Below, piece after piece: positions 18,657 through 28,628 of a DNA stretch of 64,000 nt. The notes under the pieces are model-generated. The model saw only the letters and a list, made by a program, of their open reading frames with translations. It was not told the DNA's origin and searched no databases. This stretch comes from SAR116 cluster bacterium (GTDB lineage: Bacteria; Pseudomonadota; Alphaproteobacteria; Puniceispirillales; Puniceispirillaceae): NCBI GenBank assembly GCA_004212735.1, contig SHBD01000009.1:1-64000 (forward strand), in the 5' to 3' direction. The position numbers were made by a program, and so were the translations under genes. Position 1 is the stretch's first letter, and each line of letters starts with the position of its first letter.

Positions 18657-21600
18657 ATGCCACGCCGCACTGATATCGAATCCATCCTGATCATTGGTGC
18701 CGGACCGATCATCATCGGTCAGGCCTGTGAGTTCGACTATTCCGGGGCGCAGGCCTGCAAAGCGCTGAAAGCCGATGGCTATCGCGTCATTCTGGTCAAT
18801 TCCAACCCGGCGACGATCATGACCGACCCGGAAATGGCCGACGCCACCTATATCGAACCGATCACACCGGCGACCGTAGCGCAGATCATCGCCGCCGAGA
18901 AGCCGGACGCGCTGTTGCCAACAATGGGTGGCCAGACCGCGCTGAACACGGCGCTGTCACTTTATAATGACGGCACGCTGGAAAAACATGGTGTCGAGAT
19001 GATTGGTGCGCGCACCGAATCAATCGAGATGGCCGAGGACCGCGAGCTGTTCCGCAAGGCGATGGGCCGGATCGGGCTGGAATGCGCCCGCGCACGGACA
19101 GTCGATAATTTTGAGGACGCGCTGGCCGGGCTGGATTTTGTCGGGCTGCCAGCGATCATCCGCCCCTCCTTCACGCTTGGCGGTGAAGGCGGCGGCATCG
19201 CCTATAACCGCAGCGAGTTTGAAGAGATCGTGCGCAACGGCCTGCGGCTTTCGCCGGTGAGTGAGGTGCTGATCGAGGAATCGGTGCTTGGCTGGAAAGA
19301 GTTCGAGATGGAGGTGGTGCGCGACACCGCCGATAATTGCATCATCATCTGTTCGATCGAGAATATCGACCCGATGGGCGTGCACACCGGAGATTCGATC
19401 ACCGTTGCGCCGGCACTGACGCTGACTGACAAGGAATATCAGGCGTTGCGCGACGCCTCGCTGGCCGTGCTGCGCGAAATTGGCGTCGATACAGGCGGCT
19501 CGAATGTGCAATTCGCCGTCTGTCCCGATAGTGGCCGCATTCTGGTGATTGAGATGAACCCCCGGGTCAGCCGTTCCTCGGCGCTGGCATCCAAGGCAAC
19601 AGGCTTTCCGATTGCCAAGGTGGCGGCAAAGCTCGCGGTTGGCTATACGCTGGATGAATTGGCGAATGACATCACCGGCGTGACGCCAGCCAGTTTTGAG
19701 CCAACCATCGATTATGTGGTGACAAAAATCCCGCGCTTCACCTTCGAGAAATTCGCCGGTGCCGAAGCCAAATTATCAACATCAATGAAATCGGTCGGCG
19801 AAGCCATGGCGGTTGGCCGCTCGTTCGAGGAAAGCCTGCAAAAGGCACTGCGGTCGATGGAAACCGGCCTGTCCGGGCTGGACGAGGTGGAAATGCCAGC
19901 CCTCGATGGGACGCTTGGCGAGGATCCACGGCGCGGCTGGCTTGGCGAGCTTGTGCCGTTTCGCATCCTGCGGATCGCCCAGGCAATCCGGTCGGGCATG
20001 GCGCTGGATGAATTGCAGGCGACAACCGGATGGGATAAATGGTTCATTGAGCGGATCGCGGCCATCATCGACACCGAGGCGATGGTTATGGCCGAGGGTG
20101 TGCCGGATGATGCGGTGGCTCTGGGATATCTGAAATCAATGGGCTTTTCCGATGCGCGGCTGGCCACATTGGCGGGCGAGAGCACGGCAGATGTAATGGC
20201 GAGACGCCATGCCGCCGGGATCACCCCTATTTTCAAGCGGATTGATACCTGCGCCGCCGAATTTGCCTCCGATACCGCCTATATGTATTCAAGCTATGAG
20301 ACCGCGGCCAACGCCGAATGCGAAGCTGCGCCATCAGGGCGCAAGAAGGTGGTGATCCTGGGGGGTGGCCCGAACCGGATCGGCCAGGGAATCGAGTTTG
20401 ACTATTGCTGTGTGCATGCCTGTTACGCGCTGGCCGATGCCGGCTATGAGACAATCATGATCAACTGCAACCCGGAAACGGTGTCGACCGATTATGACAC
20501 CTCTGACCGGCTGTATTTCGAGCCGCTGACAGACGAGGATGTGATCGAGGTGATCCGCCGCGAACAGCAGAATGGCGAGCTGCATGGGGTGATTGTGCAG
20601 CTTGGTGGCCAGACACCGCTGAAGATTGCCGCCGCGCTCGAAGATTCGGGGATTCCCATTCTGGGGACAAGCCCGGATGCGATCGATCTTGCTGAGGACC
20701 GTGAGCGCTTTCAGCAGCTGTTGCAAAGGCTGGCGCTGTTGCAGCCGGAAAACGGCATCGCCCATTCCGCCGAGGAAGCCCGTGAGATTGTCGCGCGCGT
20801 CGGTCTGCCGGTGGTGATCCGCCCGTCCTATGTGCTGGGGGGCCGGGCCATGGAAGTGGTGCATCATCTGTCCGATCTGGAGCGCTATATGCGTGATGCG
20901 GTCATTGTTTCAGGCGACAATCCGGTGTTGATTGACCGGTTCCTGAACAACGCCATCGAGGTGGATGTCGATGCGCTGTGTGATGGCACTGATGTCTATA
21001 TCGGCGGGATTATGGAACATATCGAGGAAGCCGGTATCCATTCCGGCGATTCCGCCTGCTCACTGCCGCCGCAGAATTTGTCGGCAGCAACGCTTGCTGA
21101 ACTGCGCCGCCAGACAGAGGCGCTGGCGCACGCGCTCAATGTTGTCGGGCTGATGAATGTGCAGTTCGCGATCAAGGGTGAGGATATCTATCTGCTCGAG
21201 GTCAACCCGCGTGGCAGCCGCACGGTGCCATTTGTCGCCAAGACAACAGGGGTGCCGCTGGCAAAGATCGCGGCGCGCGTGATGGCCGGCGAAAAGCTGG
21301 CCGATTTCAATCTGTCGGAGATTACGCTGACGCATGTCGCGGTAAAGGAAGCTGTTTTCCCGTTCGCCCGCTTCCCCGGTGTCGATGTGTTCCTTGGGCC
21401 GGAGATGAAATCAACCGGCGAGGTGATGGGAATCGACAGCGATTTCGGCCGCGCTTTTGCGAAAAGCCAGCTGGGATCAGGAACAAGGCTGCCAACCGAG
21501 GGCACGGTCTTTATCTCGGTCAAGGATGAGGACAAGCCGGCCTTTATTGCGATTTGCCGTGATCTGGTCGATGCCGGCTTTACGATCATCGCCACCGGCG

Positions 21601-21905
21601 GCACCACCGCCGCGTTGCAGGAGGCCGGTGTGCCGGCAACCCGGATCAACAAGGTGATGGAAGGCCGCCCGCACGCCGTCGATGCGATGCTGTCTGGCGA
21701 TATCCAGCTGGTGCTGAACACCGCCAAGGGGGCCGGTGCGATCAAGGATAGTTTCTCTCTGCGCCACACCGCGCTGACCAACAATATTCCCTATTACACC
21801 ACTGTTTCGGGAAGCCGCGCCGCCGGACAGGCGATCCGCGCCATGCAGCAGGGCGATATTGGTGTGCGCACCCTGCAGGATTTTCTGAGCGATATTGCAT
21901 CTTGA
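18657..21905 (+). CDS. carB: carbamoyl-phosphate synthase large subunit
   Basis: This 1082-aa enzyme makes carbamoyl phosphate from bicarbonate, ammonia and two ATP. It has two homologous ATP-grasp halves ([20 protein letters not shown] near residue 10 and [20 protein letters not shown] in the second half). A C-terminal MGS-like allosteric domain ([21 protein letters not shown]) follows. The start [11 protein letters not shown] is the family start and lies two bases after the carA stop. Confidence 0.98.
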   Translation: MPRRTDIESILIIGAGPIIIGQACEFDYSGAQACKALKADGYRVILVNSNPATIMTDPEMADATYIEPITPATVAQIIAAEKPDALLPTMGGQTALNTALSLYNDGTLEKHGVEMIGARTESIEMAEDRELFRKAMGRIGLECARARTVDNFEDALAGLDFVGLPAIIRPSFTLGGEGGGIAYNRSEFEEIVRNGLRLSPVSEVLIEESVLGWKEFEMEVVRDTADNCIIICSIENIDPMGVHTGDSITVAPALTLTDKEYQALRDASLAVLREIGVDTGGSNVQFAVCPDSGRILVIEMNPRVSRSSALASKATGFPIAKVAAKLAVGYTLDELANDITGVTPASFEPTIDYVVTKIPRFTFEKFAGAEAKLSTSMKSVGEAMAVGRSFEESLQKALRSMETGLSGLDEVEMPALDGTLGEDPRRGWLGELVPFRILRIAQAIRSGMALDELQATTGWDKWFIERIAAIIDTEAMVMAEGVPDDAVALGYLKSMGFSDARLATLAGESTADVMARRHAAGITPIFKRIDTCAAEFASDTAYMYSSYETAANAECEAAPSGRKKVVILGGGPNRIGQGIEFDYCCVHACYALADAGYETIMINCNPETVSTDYDTSDRLYFEPLTDEDVIEVIRREQQNGELHGVIVQLGGQTPLKIAAALEDSGIPILGTSPDAIDLAEDRERFQQLLQRLALLQPENGIAHSAEEAREIVARVGLPVVIRPSYVLGGRAMEVVHHLSDLERYMRDAVIVSGDNPVLIDRFLNNAIEVDVDALCDGTDVYIGGIMEHIEEAGIHSGDSACSLPPQNLSAATLAELRRQTEALAHALNVVGLMNVQFAIKGEDIYLLEVNPRGSRTVPFVAKTTGVPLAKIAARVMAGEKLADFNLSEITLTHVAVKEAVFPFARFPGVDVFLGPEMKSTGEVMGIDSDFGRAFAKSQLGSGTRLPTEGTVFISVKDEDKPAFIAICRDLVDAGFTIIATGGTTAALQEAGVPATRINKVMEGRPHAVDAMLSGDIQLVLNTAKGAGAIKDSFSLRHTALTNNIPYYTTVSGSRAAGQAIRAMQQGDIGVRTLQDFLSDIAS

Positions 21906-21970
21906 GGTAATCGTGAACGGTGCCATAATGGCAGCAGGATGCGGGCCATCAGGCAGTGACCACTGTTTGT

Positions 21971-21994
21971 GTGGCTATGGGCGTGGCTATGGGC
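21971..21994. repeat. 12-bp tandem repeat between carB and greA
   Basis: Two perfect copies of gtggctatgggc lie in the 143-base carB-greA gap. Confidence 0.85.
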
Positions 21995-22048
21995 GTCGGG
22001 TCATATGTGGCAGGGCCATGGGCGATAGGACATAAGTGATAGGGCGAG

Positions 22049-22543
22049 ATGGAAAAGATACCCTTTACCCCACAGGGGCTGGAAACAATCAAGACAGAGC
22101 TGGCGCATCTGAAAAATACCGAGCGTCTGGCTGTGATCAACGCCATCTCCGTGGCGCGTGAACATGGCGATCTGTCGGAAAATGCCGAATATCATGCCGC
22201 GCGTGAACGCCAATCCTTTATCGAGGGCCGGATTTCCGAGCTTGAGGATGTGACCAGCCGCGCCGAGGTGATCGACGCGGAAAAGCTGACCGGCGAGCGC
22301 GTGACATTCGGCACCAGCGTCGGCGTTGCCGATGAGGAAACCGACGAGGAATTGGTGTTTCACATTGTCGGCCCCTATGAGGCCGATACCTCACGCGGGC
22401 TGGTCTCAACCTCCTCGCCAATTGCCCGGGGGCTGATCGGCAAGAGCATCGGTGACTCGGCCGAGGTGCATACACCGGGCGGCACAAAAAGCTATGAAAT
22501 CATCTCGATCGATCTGTTCGATATGGACAGGGTGATCGCCTGA
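22049..22543 (+). CDS. greA: transcription elongation factor GreA
   Basis: GreA enters the RNA polymerase secondary channel and rescues backtracked complexes. The 164-aa protein has the N-terminal coiled coil with the acidic tip (REHGDLSENAEYHAARERQ) and the C-terminal FKBP-like domain (SPIARGLIGKSIGD). It follows carAB on the same strand, as in many alphaproteobacteria. Confidence 0.97.
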   Translation: MEKIPFTPQGLETIKTELAHLKNTERLAVINAISVAREHGDLSENAEYHAARERQSFIEGRISELEDVTSRAEVIDAEKLTGERVTFGTSVGVADEETDEELVFHIVGPYEADTSRGLVSTSSPIARGLIGKSIGDSAEVHTPGGTKSYEIISIDLFDMDRVIA

Positions 22544-22551
22544 GCGCCCGC

Positions 22552-23040
22552 CTACTCGACCCCGTCGATGGGGACGCCCGGAAGCAATTTTGCCGAGCGG
22601 ATGGCAAGCGCCGTTTTGACATGGCTGACATTCAGCGCGGGGGTGAGCTTGCTGGTCAGGAAACGCTGAAAATCATCCCAGTCATGGGCAACGATCTTCA
22701 AGAGGAAATCGGTCTCGCCCATCAACATGTGGCACTCGCGCACCTGTGGCCAAGCGCTGACCATCTCCTCAAATTCCCGGAGGTCTGATTCCGCCTGGCT
22801 GGTCAGCCCGACAAAGGCAAAGACGTTGACCGAATAGCCAAGCGCATCAGCATCAATATCGGCGTGATAGCCACGGACAATGCCGCCATCCTCCAGCGCC
22901 CGCACCCGGCGCAGACAGGGCGGCGCAGAAATGCCGGCGCGTTTGGCCAGCTCTACATTGGTCATCCGGCCATCGCCCTGCAAATCGCTGAGAATCTGCC
23001 TGTCGACATCATCGAGTTTGATTTTTCCGTCAGCAGCCAT
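22552..23040 (-). CDS. Lrp/AsnC-family transcriptional regulator
   Basis: This 162-aa regulator (start ATG 23040, MAADGKIKLDDVDRQIL) has an N-terminal winged helix (MTNVELAKRAGISAPPCLRRVRALE) and a C-terminal RAM ligand-binding domain (ECHMLMGETDFLLKIVAHDW). It is convergent with greA and divergent from the ELM1-family gene. Lrp members usually sense amino acids; its targets cannot be read from sequence. Confidence 0.93.
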   Translation of the reverse strand: MAADGKIKLDDVDRQILSDLQGDGRMTNVELAKRAGISAPPCLRRVRALEDGGIVRGYHADIDADALGYSVNVFAFVGLTSQAESDLREFEEMVSAWPQVRECHMLMGETDFLLKIVAHDWDDFQRFLTSKLTPALNVSHVKTALAIRSAKLLPGVPIDGVE

Positions 23041-23287
23041 CTTTCTCCACCCGCTTTCTGCACCCTCTTTCTGTGGCGCTGGGACAAGCCGCCCCGAAAG
23101 GTCAAATGCCGGATCAAAAGCCCACGTCAGGCGCTTCGTGATTAACCCGGTGAAATGATAAAGCCCCATCCAATGACAGGCAAGGCAGTTTCCGCAATAT
23201 TATTGCGCAATCTTATTTGTGATATTACACATAGTTATAAATCGCACCGCACGTTTTTTGCCGGTGACAGAAAAGAGCCAGCCACGC

Positions 23288-24508
23288 ATGTCAGAACCGG
23301 CAGCCAAAAAGCCAGATGAGGGAACGGTCGCAGGATCAGTCGCAGGATCAGTCGCAGGATCAGTCGCAGGATCAGTCGCAGGATCAGTCGCAGGACCGGA
23401 TAAGAGGCAGGCGACAGTATCCGCTGGCACCGCGCTCTGGGTTCTCAGCGATGGCACCGCAGGCATGCGGTTGCAGGCCATCGGGCTGGCCGAGGCAATG
23501 GCGCGCCACCGCCCGGAGTTTGTGATCAGCGAGTTTCAGGCAAAACCGCATTGGATGATCCGGACATTGCCGCGTCTGGGGCACTACGCGCCGTTTCTGC
23601 CGCTCTATGCCCGCGCGCCGGATATCGCCACCGTGCAGAAGCGGCCCGTGCGGGGCCGGCATGCCGATCTGTTGATCACCTGTGGGCGGCGGATGGCGGG
23701 CCTTGGGCTGGCGTTGCGCGCCCGCGCACGCGCCGATGGGACAAACACGCAGCTGGTACATTTGCAGGACCCCCGGCTCTCACCGGCGTTGTTTGACGCG
23801 CTGGTGGTGCCGGAACATGACCGGGCGCGGGGCGCCAATGTGATCAGGACGACCGGGTCGCTCAACCGGTTGACGCTGGAATCGATCCAGCGGTCGATGA
23901 TGGATCTGCCGTCAAAATGGCTGGTGCGCGACACTGTGCCGTGCGTTGTGGTGATGCTTGGTGGCGATAACAGGCGCTATCAGATCAGCCCGGACATGGC
24001 CGCATCCATGGCGGCGCAACTGCGCGCCTTTGCCCAGAGCGAGCCAATGCGGCTGGTGCTGCTGCCCTCGCGGCGGACGCCGGCGGCGCTGCTCGAAACG
24101 CTTGGCGCAGAGCTGGAGGCATTACCGGGCACGGTTGATGTGCGCGTTGTCAGCCCCGATGAAGCCAACCCCTATCCGGGAATTTTGGGCGTCGCCGATG
24201 CCATCATCGTAACCTCGGATTCGGTGAATATGGCAAGCGAGGCGGCAATCACCGGCAAGCCGGTGCTGATCGCCGGATGGAACGCGACGCCTCGCCGAAT
24301 GGCAGAGGCGGTGAGCGCCGCCGCCGAACAGGCTAAACAAGCCAACCACATTGTTGGTGAGCGCGGCCGGATCGCCGCCTTTCACCGCCGAATGATCACC
24401 GCCGGCCATACCGCACCGCTGGCACCATCATTGCCGCGCGCGCCGTTTACCGCGCTGGATGAGATTGATAAGACCTGTGAGACCCTGCTCGGCATTCTGG
24501 GACGCTAG
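23288..24508 (+). CDS. ELM1-family (mitochondrial-fission-type) protein
   Basis: The protein is about 406 aa and belongs to the ELM1 family, known from plant mitochondrial fission and widespread in alphaproteobacteria, where its role is unclear; the fold is glycosyltransferase-like. Signs are WVLSDGTAGMRLQAIGLAEA, HLQDPRLSPALFDALVVPEHD and VTSDSVNMASEAAITGKPV. The N-terminal 37 or so residues are a Ser/Ala/Gly repeat encoded by 12-bp units, ahead of the conserved domain. ATG 23288 is chosen; the frame remains open upstream. Confidence 0.88.
   Translation: MSEPAAKKPDEGTVAGSVAGSVAGSVAGSVAGSVAGPDKRQATVSAGTALWVLSDGTAGMRLQAIGLAEAMARHRPEFVISEFQAKPHWMIRTLPRLGHYAPFLPLYARAPDIATVQKRPVRGRHADLLITCGRRMAGLGLALRARARADGTNTQLVHLQDPRLSPALFDALVVPEHDRARGANVIRTTGSLNRLTLESIQRSMMDLPSKWLVRDTVPCVVVMLGGDNRRYQISPDMAASMAAQLRAFAQSEPMRLVLLPSRRTPAALLETLGAELEALPGTVDVRVVSPDEANPYPGILGVADAIIVTSDSVNMASEAAITGKPVLIAGWNATPRRMAEAVSAAAEQAKQANHIVGERGRIAAFHRRMITAGHTAPLAPSLPRAPFTALDEIDKTCETLLGILGR
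23327..23398 (+). repeat. 12-bp tandem repeat at the start of the ELM1-family gene
   Basis: Five perfect copies of gtcgcaggatca and one variant encode VAGS units between the start codon and the conserved domain. Confidence 0.97.
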
Positions 24509-24632
24509 CGCCGCAATGGCCCGGATGTGGATATAGGCCGCCGATGCTGTCGCATGTTGTCGTAACCCACGGCGCAGAGCATATTTTGTCACATATCTGT
24601 GTCGTGTTTCCGGTTTAGCCCGGATATTTATG

Positions 24633-25589
24633 TTAGCCCGGGGTGGTGCCACACCAGCCGGAAATCTGCGCTGCGGAGGCGCGGGCCTCTTCATCAAGCC
24701 AGGCAATGAAGCGCCGTGTCGCCCGGCGCGCCATGCGCGGATCACTCCCCAGAAAATGACCACCGAGGGGGAAAGCAGGAACATCGAAAGCCGGGACAAG
24801 AAAACCCTCGGCAAGACGTCCGGCAACATAATGTAGATTGGCAAGCGCAATGCCATAACCACCTACCGCCATTTCGATGGCGGCCATGTCCGTTGGCAGT
24901 GCCATCGCCCGCCCCAACAATTGCTTGACCTGCGCCCGGTCACACCCATGAGCGGCAAGCCAGCATCGCCAGTCACCAGCATCGGGCGCGTTCAGCAAGA
25001 GCCGGTGCGTGGCAAGATCAGTCGCCACCGGTAGCACCGGTTTGGCGTTTGTCTCGCCTGCCGCCATCGCCAGCCGAAAATCCGGGGCGCAGACCGGCAG
25101 CAGCCATTCACGCAAAAGCAGATGCCGGCCAGCACTGCGCTCCAACTCGATGTCATAGCTGACCTTGATGTCATAGTGCTCCAAGGCGTTGACGCCACCC
25201 TCGATGGGGGCGGCGTTCAAATAGATGGTGATGTCTGGATTGGCAGATTCGAACAGGCGAAACCTGTTGATCAACCATGCCGTGGCAAAGCTGGTTGACG
25301 TGGTCACCGCAATTGCGCGCGGTGCGCCTTCTACAGCCTGGAGGGCCTCCCCCAGAATTTGCAACGCATGGGCAATTTCGGGCAGGAGTTCGGCACCACG
25401 CAACGTCAGTTCCAAACCCGTTGCGTTGCGTATAAAAAGCGACACACCAAGATGCGTTTCCAGCCCCCGGATCTGTTGGCTGATGGCACTCTGGGTGACA
25501 AACAGCTCCTCGGCAGCCAGTTTGAAACTGCGCAACCGTGCCGCAGCTTCAAAGGTCCGTAACCCGTTCAATGGCGGCAATTGGCGCAT
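24633..25589 (-). CDS. LysR-family transcriptional regulator (GcvA-like)
   Basis: This regulator of about 318 aa starts at MRQLPPLNGLRTFEAAARL, the usual GcvA-type opening, with helix-turn-helix FKLAAEELFVTQSAISQQIRGLE and a periplasmic-binding-protein-like effector domain. It is the last gene in a minus-strand run after the SbnA-like synthase (88-base gap), so it may control that cassette or be controlled with it. The inducer is unknown. Confidence 0.9.
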   Translation of the reverse strand: MRQLPPLNGLRTFEAAARLRSFKLAAEELFVTQSAISQQIRGLETHLGVSLFIRNATGLELTLRGAELLPEIAHALQILGEALQAVEGAPRAIAVTTSTSFATAWLINRFRLFESANPDITIYLNAAPIEGGVNALEHYDIKVSYDIELERSAGRHLLLREWLLPVCAPDFRLAMAAGETNAKPVLPVATDLATHRLLLNAPDAGDWRCWLAAHGCDRAQVKQLLGRAMALPTDMAAIEMAVGGYGIALANLHYVAGRLAEGFLVPAFDVPAFPLGGHFLGSDPRMARRATRRFIAWLDEEARASAAQISGWCGTTPG

Positions 25590-25676
25590 CTGCCCGACCC
25601 TCTTTCGGTGTCCTGCAAACCGACAGTCTAACCGAATTAGCAAACGCGCCAAATCAATGTTGGCCGAAGGCACCAT

Positions 25677-26720
25677 TTAACCCACTTTGGCCTGCTTTTC
25701 AGTTGCTGGATAACGGAACGGTCGAATATGCGCGGCATTTCGCATGAAAATGTCCAAATTGTCATCAGTGGGAAGCTTGTGCTCCTGCATCCAGTCATTA
25801 TCGTAGAACTCGTCCAGATATTTTTCTCCCCGATCCGGGCATATTGCCACAACAGTCTTTCCTTTGCCTAGCCGGAAGGCCTTTGAAACTGCCACCGTCA
25901 GCGCAGCGCCAGAAGATCCACCAAGGAGAACACCAAATTTTCGAGCCACAATTCTGGACGCGGTAAAACACATGGCAGTTGAAACCTGATACGCCTCATC
26001 AATGACATTTTCGTCAAGATTTTCAGGCACCCAGCCGAGGCCCATTCCCGTAACAGCCGTTGGTCCCTTTTGACCGCCAAAGACGACTGAACCCTTAACA
26101 TCCACGGCGCATGTGATTGTTTTTGTATTTTGATGGCGCAAGCCTCTTGCGATACCGCTGATCTGGCCAGCCGTTGAGACCGACGCAATCAGCGCATCCG
26201 GCCCATTCGGAAAATCGTCAAGAATTTCCTGAGCTGTCGTATTCACATGCGCCAGTGGGTTGTTCTTGTTTCCATATTGCCAAGGCATGTAGGCGTTGCT
26301 GATGGACCCAGCGAGAAATTTGACACGTTTGATACGCGCCTCCTGATAAGTACCATCTCTCGGATTCATGTCTGTTACCATGTCTATTTCAGCCCCAAAG
26401 GCCTTAATCATGGCGATGTTTTGGTGGCTGGTTCTTGGATCAACAACAATCACGCAACGATAACCCCTCGCCGCGGCGATCATGGCAAGTGCAGTTCCAA
26501 GATTGCCCGATGTGGACTCAACGATGGTGCCATTCGGTCGCAATTGACCAGATCTCTCCGCCTCAAGAATCATATTCAGGGCTGGTCTGTCTTTCACCGA
26601 ACCTCCCGGGTTAAATCCCTCCATCTTTATGAAGATATCCGCCGCATGTGGAGCAAGAAACCCCGTGAGGCGTGTCACTGGCGTTTTGCCAATATGGCCT
26701 GTTATCGAGTTTTGAATCAT
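25677..26720 (-). CDS. SbnA-like PLP-dependent beta-replacement synthase
   Basis: This cysteine-synthase-fold enzyme (347 aa) is closer in motifs to SbnA than to CysK. SbnA joins O-phospho-L-serine and glutamate in staphyloferrin B precursor synthesis. The PLP lysine lies in NPGGSVKDRPA (about residues 38-48) and the substrate loop is ESTSGNLGTALAMI. SbnA-type signatures follow: VDPRTSHQNIAMIKAFGA, VSTAGQISGIARGL, VDVKGSVVFGG and the C-terminal PDRGEKYLDEFYDNDWM. It lies 39 bases after the exporter gene and downstream of a SerK/SbnI-like kinase, all on one strand. No SbnB-like dehydrogenase is nearby, so the product may differ; O-phosphoserine-dependent cysteine synthesis is an alternative. 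Confidence 0.8.
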   Translation of the reverse strand: MIQNSITGHIGKTPVTRLTGFLAPHAADIFIKMEGFNPGGSVKDRPALNMILEAERSGQLRPNGTIVESTSGNLGTALAMIAAARGYRCVIVVDPRTSHQNIAMIKAFGAEIDMVTDMNPRDGTYQEARIKRVKFLAGSISNAYMPWQYGNKNNPLAHVNTTAQEILDDFPNGPDALIASVSTAGQISGIARGLRHQNTKTITCAVDVKGSVVFGGQKGPTAVTGMGLGWVPENLDENVIDEAYQVSTAMCFTASRIVARKFGVLLGGSSGAALTVAVSKAFRLGKGKTVVAICPDRGEKYLDEFYDNDWMQEHKLPTDDNLDIFMRNAAHIRPFRYPATEKQAKVG

Positions 26721-26759
26721 CTGTGATCTCCTTCATTGATGCAACGAACATTCTGTGGT

Positions 26760-27950
26760 TCAAGAAAAATGGGAAAGTCGGAATTTGACGGCGACAATCA
26801 GGGCCGGTGCGGCACAGGCAAAAAGGGCAGCCACCAGAACCCCCCAATGGGGCCCGCCAGCAAGAGCAACGCTGACAATGGCAAGACCGCAACTGCGCAT
26901 AAACATGATCCAGCTTTGTAGAAATGACGAAATGCGCCCAACCTCATCCGGCTGAAAGGATGTCATCAACAGGGTCTGACGCATGATACGGATGACCGCG
27001 TTCCAGAAGCCAAAAGCCCCAGCCAGAACAATGAACCCCGCAACCGACTGAAAAATCAGCTGCAGCAGAGCGATAAGCGCAAACATCCAGATCATCATTA
27101 CCAGACTTTGCTCCATCGTCCGCCCCGAAAGGGCAATGGTCGCCACCACATACCCGCCCGCAATCGCCCCAACGGCAAAGAGCAACTCGACCACCGCATA
27201 GGTCTGGCCCGTGGCACCAGTAAATGAGGCAAGTGCAACCGGGTGGATGACGGTGTAGAGAATGACAACGACATAGGGCAGGCTGGCGGCGGCCATCAAT
27301 GTCAACAGGGTGGGCCGTGCCACCAGCAGCCGCAGCCCATCGACAAGGGAGGCGCGCATGGGGCGCTGGTCCAGCTGCGCCGCAGCGCCAGCCTGCCGGA
27401 TGGATAAAAGGCTGCCAGCCGCCAGAAGCAGGCAGATAATGTTGAGCAGCGCCAAACTGCCAAGACCGAATTTCTCGACAATCAGAATGGCGGCAAGCCC
27501 GGTGACAACAGCCGCAACCTGATTTTCAATTTCCAGAATGGCATTGATTCTGGCAAAGGAATTCTCGTCAAACAGCTCTTTGACAAAGGCTGACCGGAGC
27601 GGGATATTCACCGCGTAGAACACCGCCCCAAAAATGTAATAAAGGATCAGCAGGAAATTATCGGCGGGTCCATTTTTCAGATGACCGAGCAGCATAATGC
27701 CTGCCAGACAGAGCCCAAAAACAAGCCTGATCAACACCATCAGCGCCTTACGGGGCCACGCATCAATCACCGGCCCGACAAGTGGCATAACGATGAACAA
27801 GCCGAAATTGACCGTTGTTGCCAGAGTGCCAAGCAGCACAGCTCCACCATCACCTTTTACCAAAAGCCAGGGCACGGCGATCATGGCAACGCCGGTTCCA
27901 ACCGAAGCGATGGCGTTGGAAAACAACAGAAGCAGAAAAGTGCGGGACAT
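26760..27950 (-). CDS. MFS transporter, EntS/SbnD-like exporter
   Basis: This major-facilitator protein (396 aa from ATG 27950, MSRTFLLLLFSNAIASVGTG) has about twelve predicted membrane segments and the inter-helix 2-3 motif GPVIDAWPRK. The opening resembles the MFS_3 group, which includes siderophore and macrolide exporters such as EntS. Its start lies two bases after the stop of the SerK-like gene, and the SbnA-like gene follows 39 bases on, so the three form an operon. Export of the cassette's product is inferred from context. Confidence 0.85.
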   Translation of the reverse strand: MSRTFLLLLFSNAIASVGTGVAMIAVPWLLVKGDGGAVLLGTLATTVNFGLFIVMPLVGPVIDAWPRKALMVLIRLVFGLCLAGIMLLGHLKNGPADNFLLILYYIFGAVFYAVNIPLRSAFVKELFDENSFARINAILEIENQVAAVVTGLAAILIVEKFGLGSLALLNIICLLLAAGSLLSIRQAGAAAQLDQRPMRASLVDGLRLLVARPTLLTLMAAASLPYVVVILYTVIHPVALASFTGATGQTYAVVELLFAVGAIAGGYVVATIALSGRTMEQSLVMMIWMFALIALLQLIFQSVAGFIVLAGAFGFWNAVIRIMRQTLLMTSFQPDEVGRISSFLQSWIMFMRSCGLAIVSVALAGGPHWGVLVAALFACAAPALIVAVKFRLSHFS

Positions 27951-27952
27951 AA

Positions 27953-28381
27953 TCACCCGCCACCGGCACCCGCCAGTGCGTGTAGGGGCACACCACAAGA
28001 CGGCAACGCCTCATTGAATGCGTGCCGGCTTGTTTTGCTTGGCAAAAGCCGACCACTCACCCCCGCCTTGATAACGTCACGGCACCCAATCTCGATTCCT
28101 GAACGCCACGATGAAACCGAGATTTCCGGATCAGGGTAATCCACCAAAATTGCAGGAATCAGCCCGAGACCAAGTTTGTCTGCTGCGGCAAATCGATGGT
28201 GACCGTCCAGAATAACATTTGTACCGCGATCAACAATGATGGGCGTTGTCCACTCACCAGCCACATTGATGGATTGCACCAGGCTGTCTGCATGCGCATT
28301 GTCATGCTCTTCATGGGGCCGCAATCCTGCCAGAGACAAAAGCGTGATGTTCCGGGATTTTTGGGGATAAATTGATGACAT
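27953..28381 (-). CDS. ParB/Srx-fold protein, SerK/SbnI-like free serine kinase
   Basis: This 142-aa protein carries the ParB/sulfiredoxin-fold signature PIIVDRGTNVILDGHHRFAA, with an upstream RPHEEHD, a downstream IPAILVDYPDPEISVSSW, and a tail GVSGRLLPSKTSRH. This pattern matches SerK of Thermococcus and SbnI of Staphylococcus, kinases that phosphorylate free serine to O-phospho-L-serine, rather than chromosome-partitioning ParB. SbnI and SerK are longer (near 240-250 aa), so this is a short form. The start at ATG 28381 has AGGAGA upstream. Its neighbour is an SbnA-like enzyme, whose family uses O-phosphoserine, which supports the kinase reading. Activity is untested; a serine-sensing regulator remains possible. 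Confidence 0.65.
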   Translation of the reverse strand: MSSIYPQKSRNITLLSLAGLRPHEEHDNAHADSLVQSINVAGEWTTPIIVDRGTNVILDGHHRFAAADKLGLGLIPAILVDYPDPEISVSSWRSGIEIGCRDVIKAGVSGRLLPSKTSRHAFNEALPSCGVPLHALAGAGGG

Positions 28382-28512
28382 GATCTTCTCTCCTGTAAGT
28401 GAGGAGAGAAGTGTCAGGCAAGGGACCGATGGTCGGCAAACCATCTTGTCTAATGTCAGCTTTAGAAAAATTAATGCGGGCAGCGGGCAGCCAGCGGACG
28501 CGCCCAGAGCAG

Positions 28513-28576
28513 ATGCCAGCAGATGCAGATGCCAGCAGATGCGGATGCCAACAGATGCGGATGCCAACAGATTTTT
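28513..28576. repeat. 4 x 16-bp tandem repeat between msrP and the kinase gene
   Basis: Four near-perfect copies of atgccagcagatgcgg are followed by decayed copies to about 28617. They lie downstream of msrP and upstream of the SerK-like gene. There are no unique spacers, so this is not a CRISPR array. Confidence 0.95.
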
Positions 28577-28628
28577 GGCAGATACCAGCAGATTTTTTGG
28601 CAGATGCCAGCAGATTTACTGGCGGGCG

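Noticed and set aside
27953-28381. Chromosome-partitioning ParB
   Set aside because: There is no helix-turn-helix or ParA partner; the DGHHR context and tail match the serine-kinase branch.
28513-28617. Possible CRISPR-like array
   Set aside because: The units follow each other directly without spacers, and no cas genes are present.
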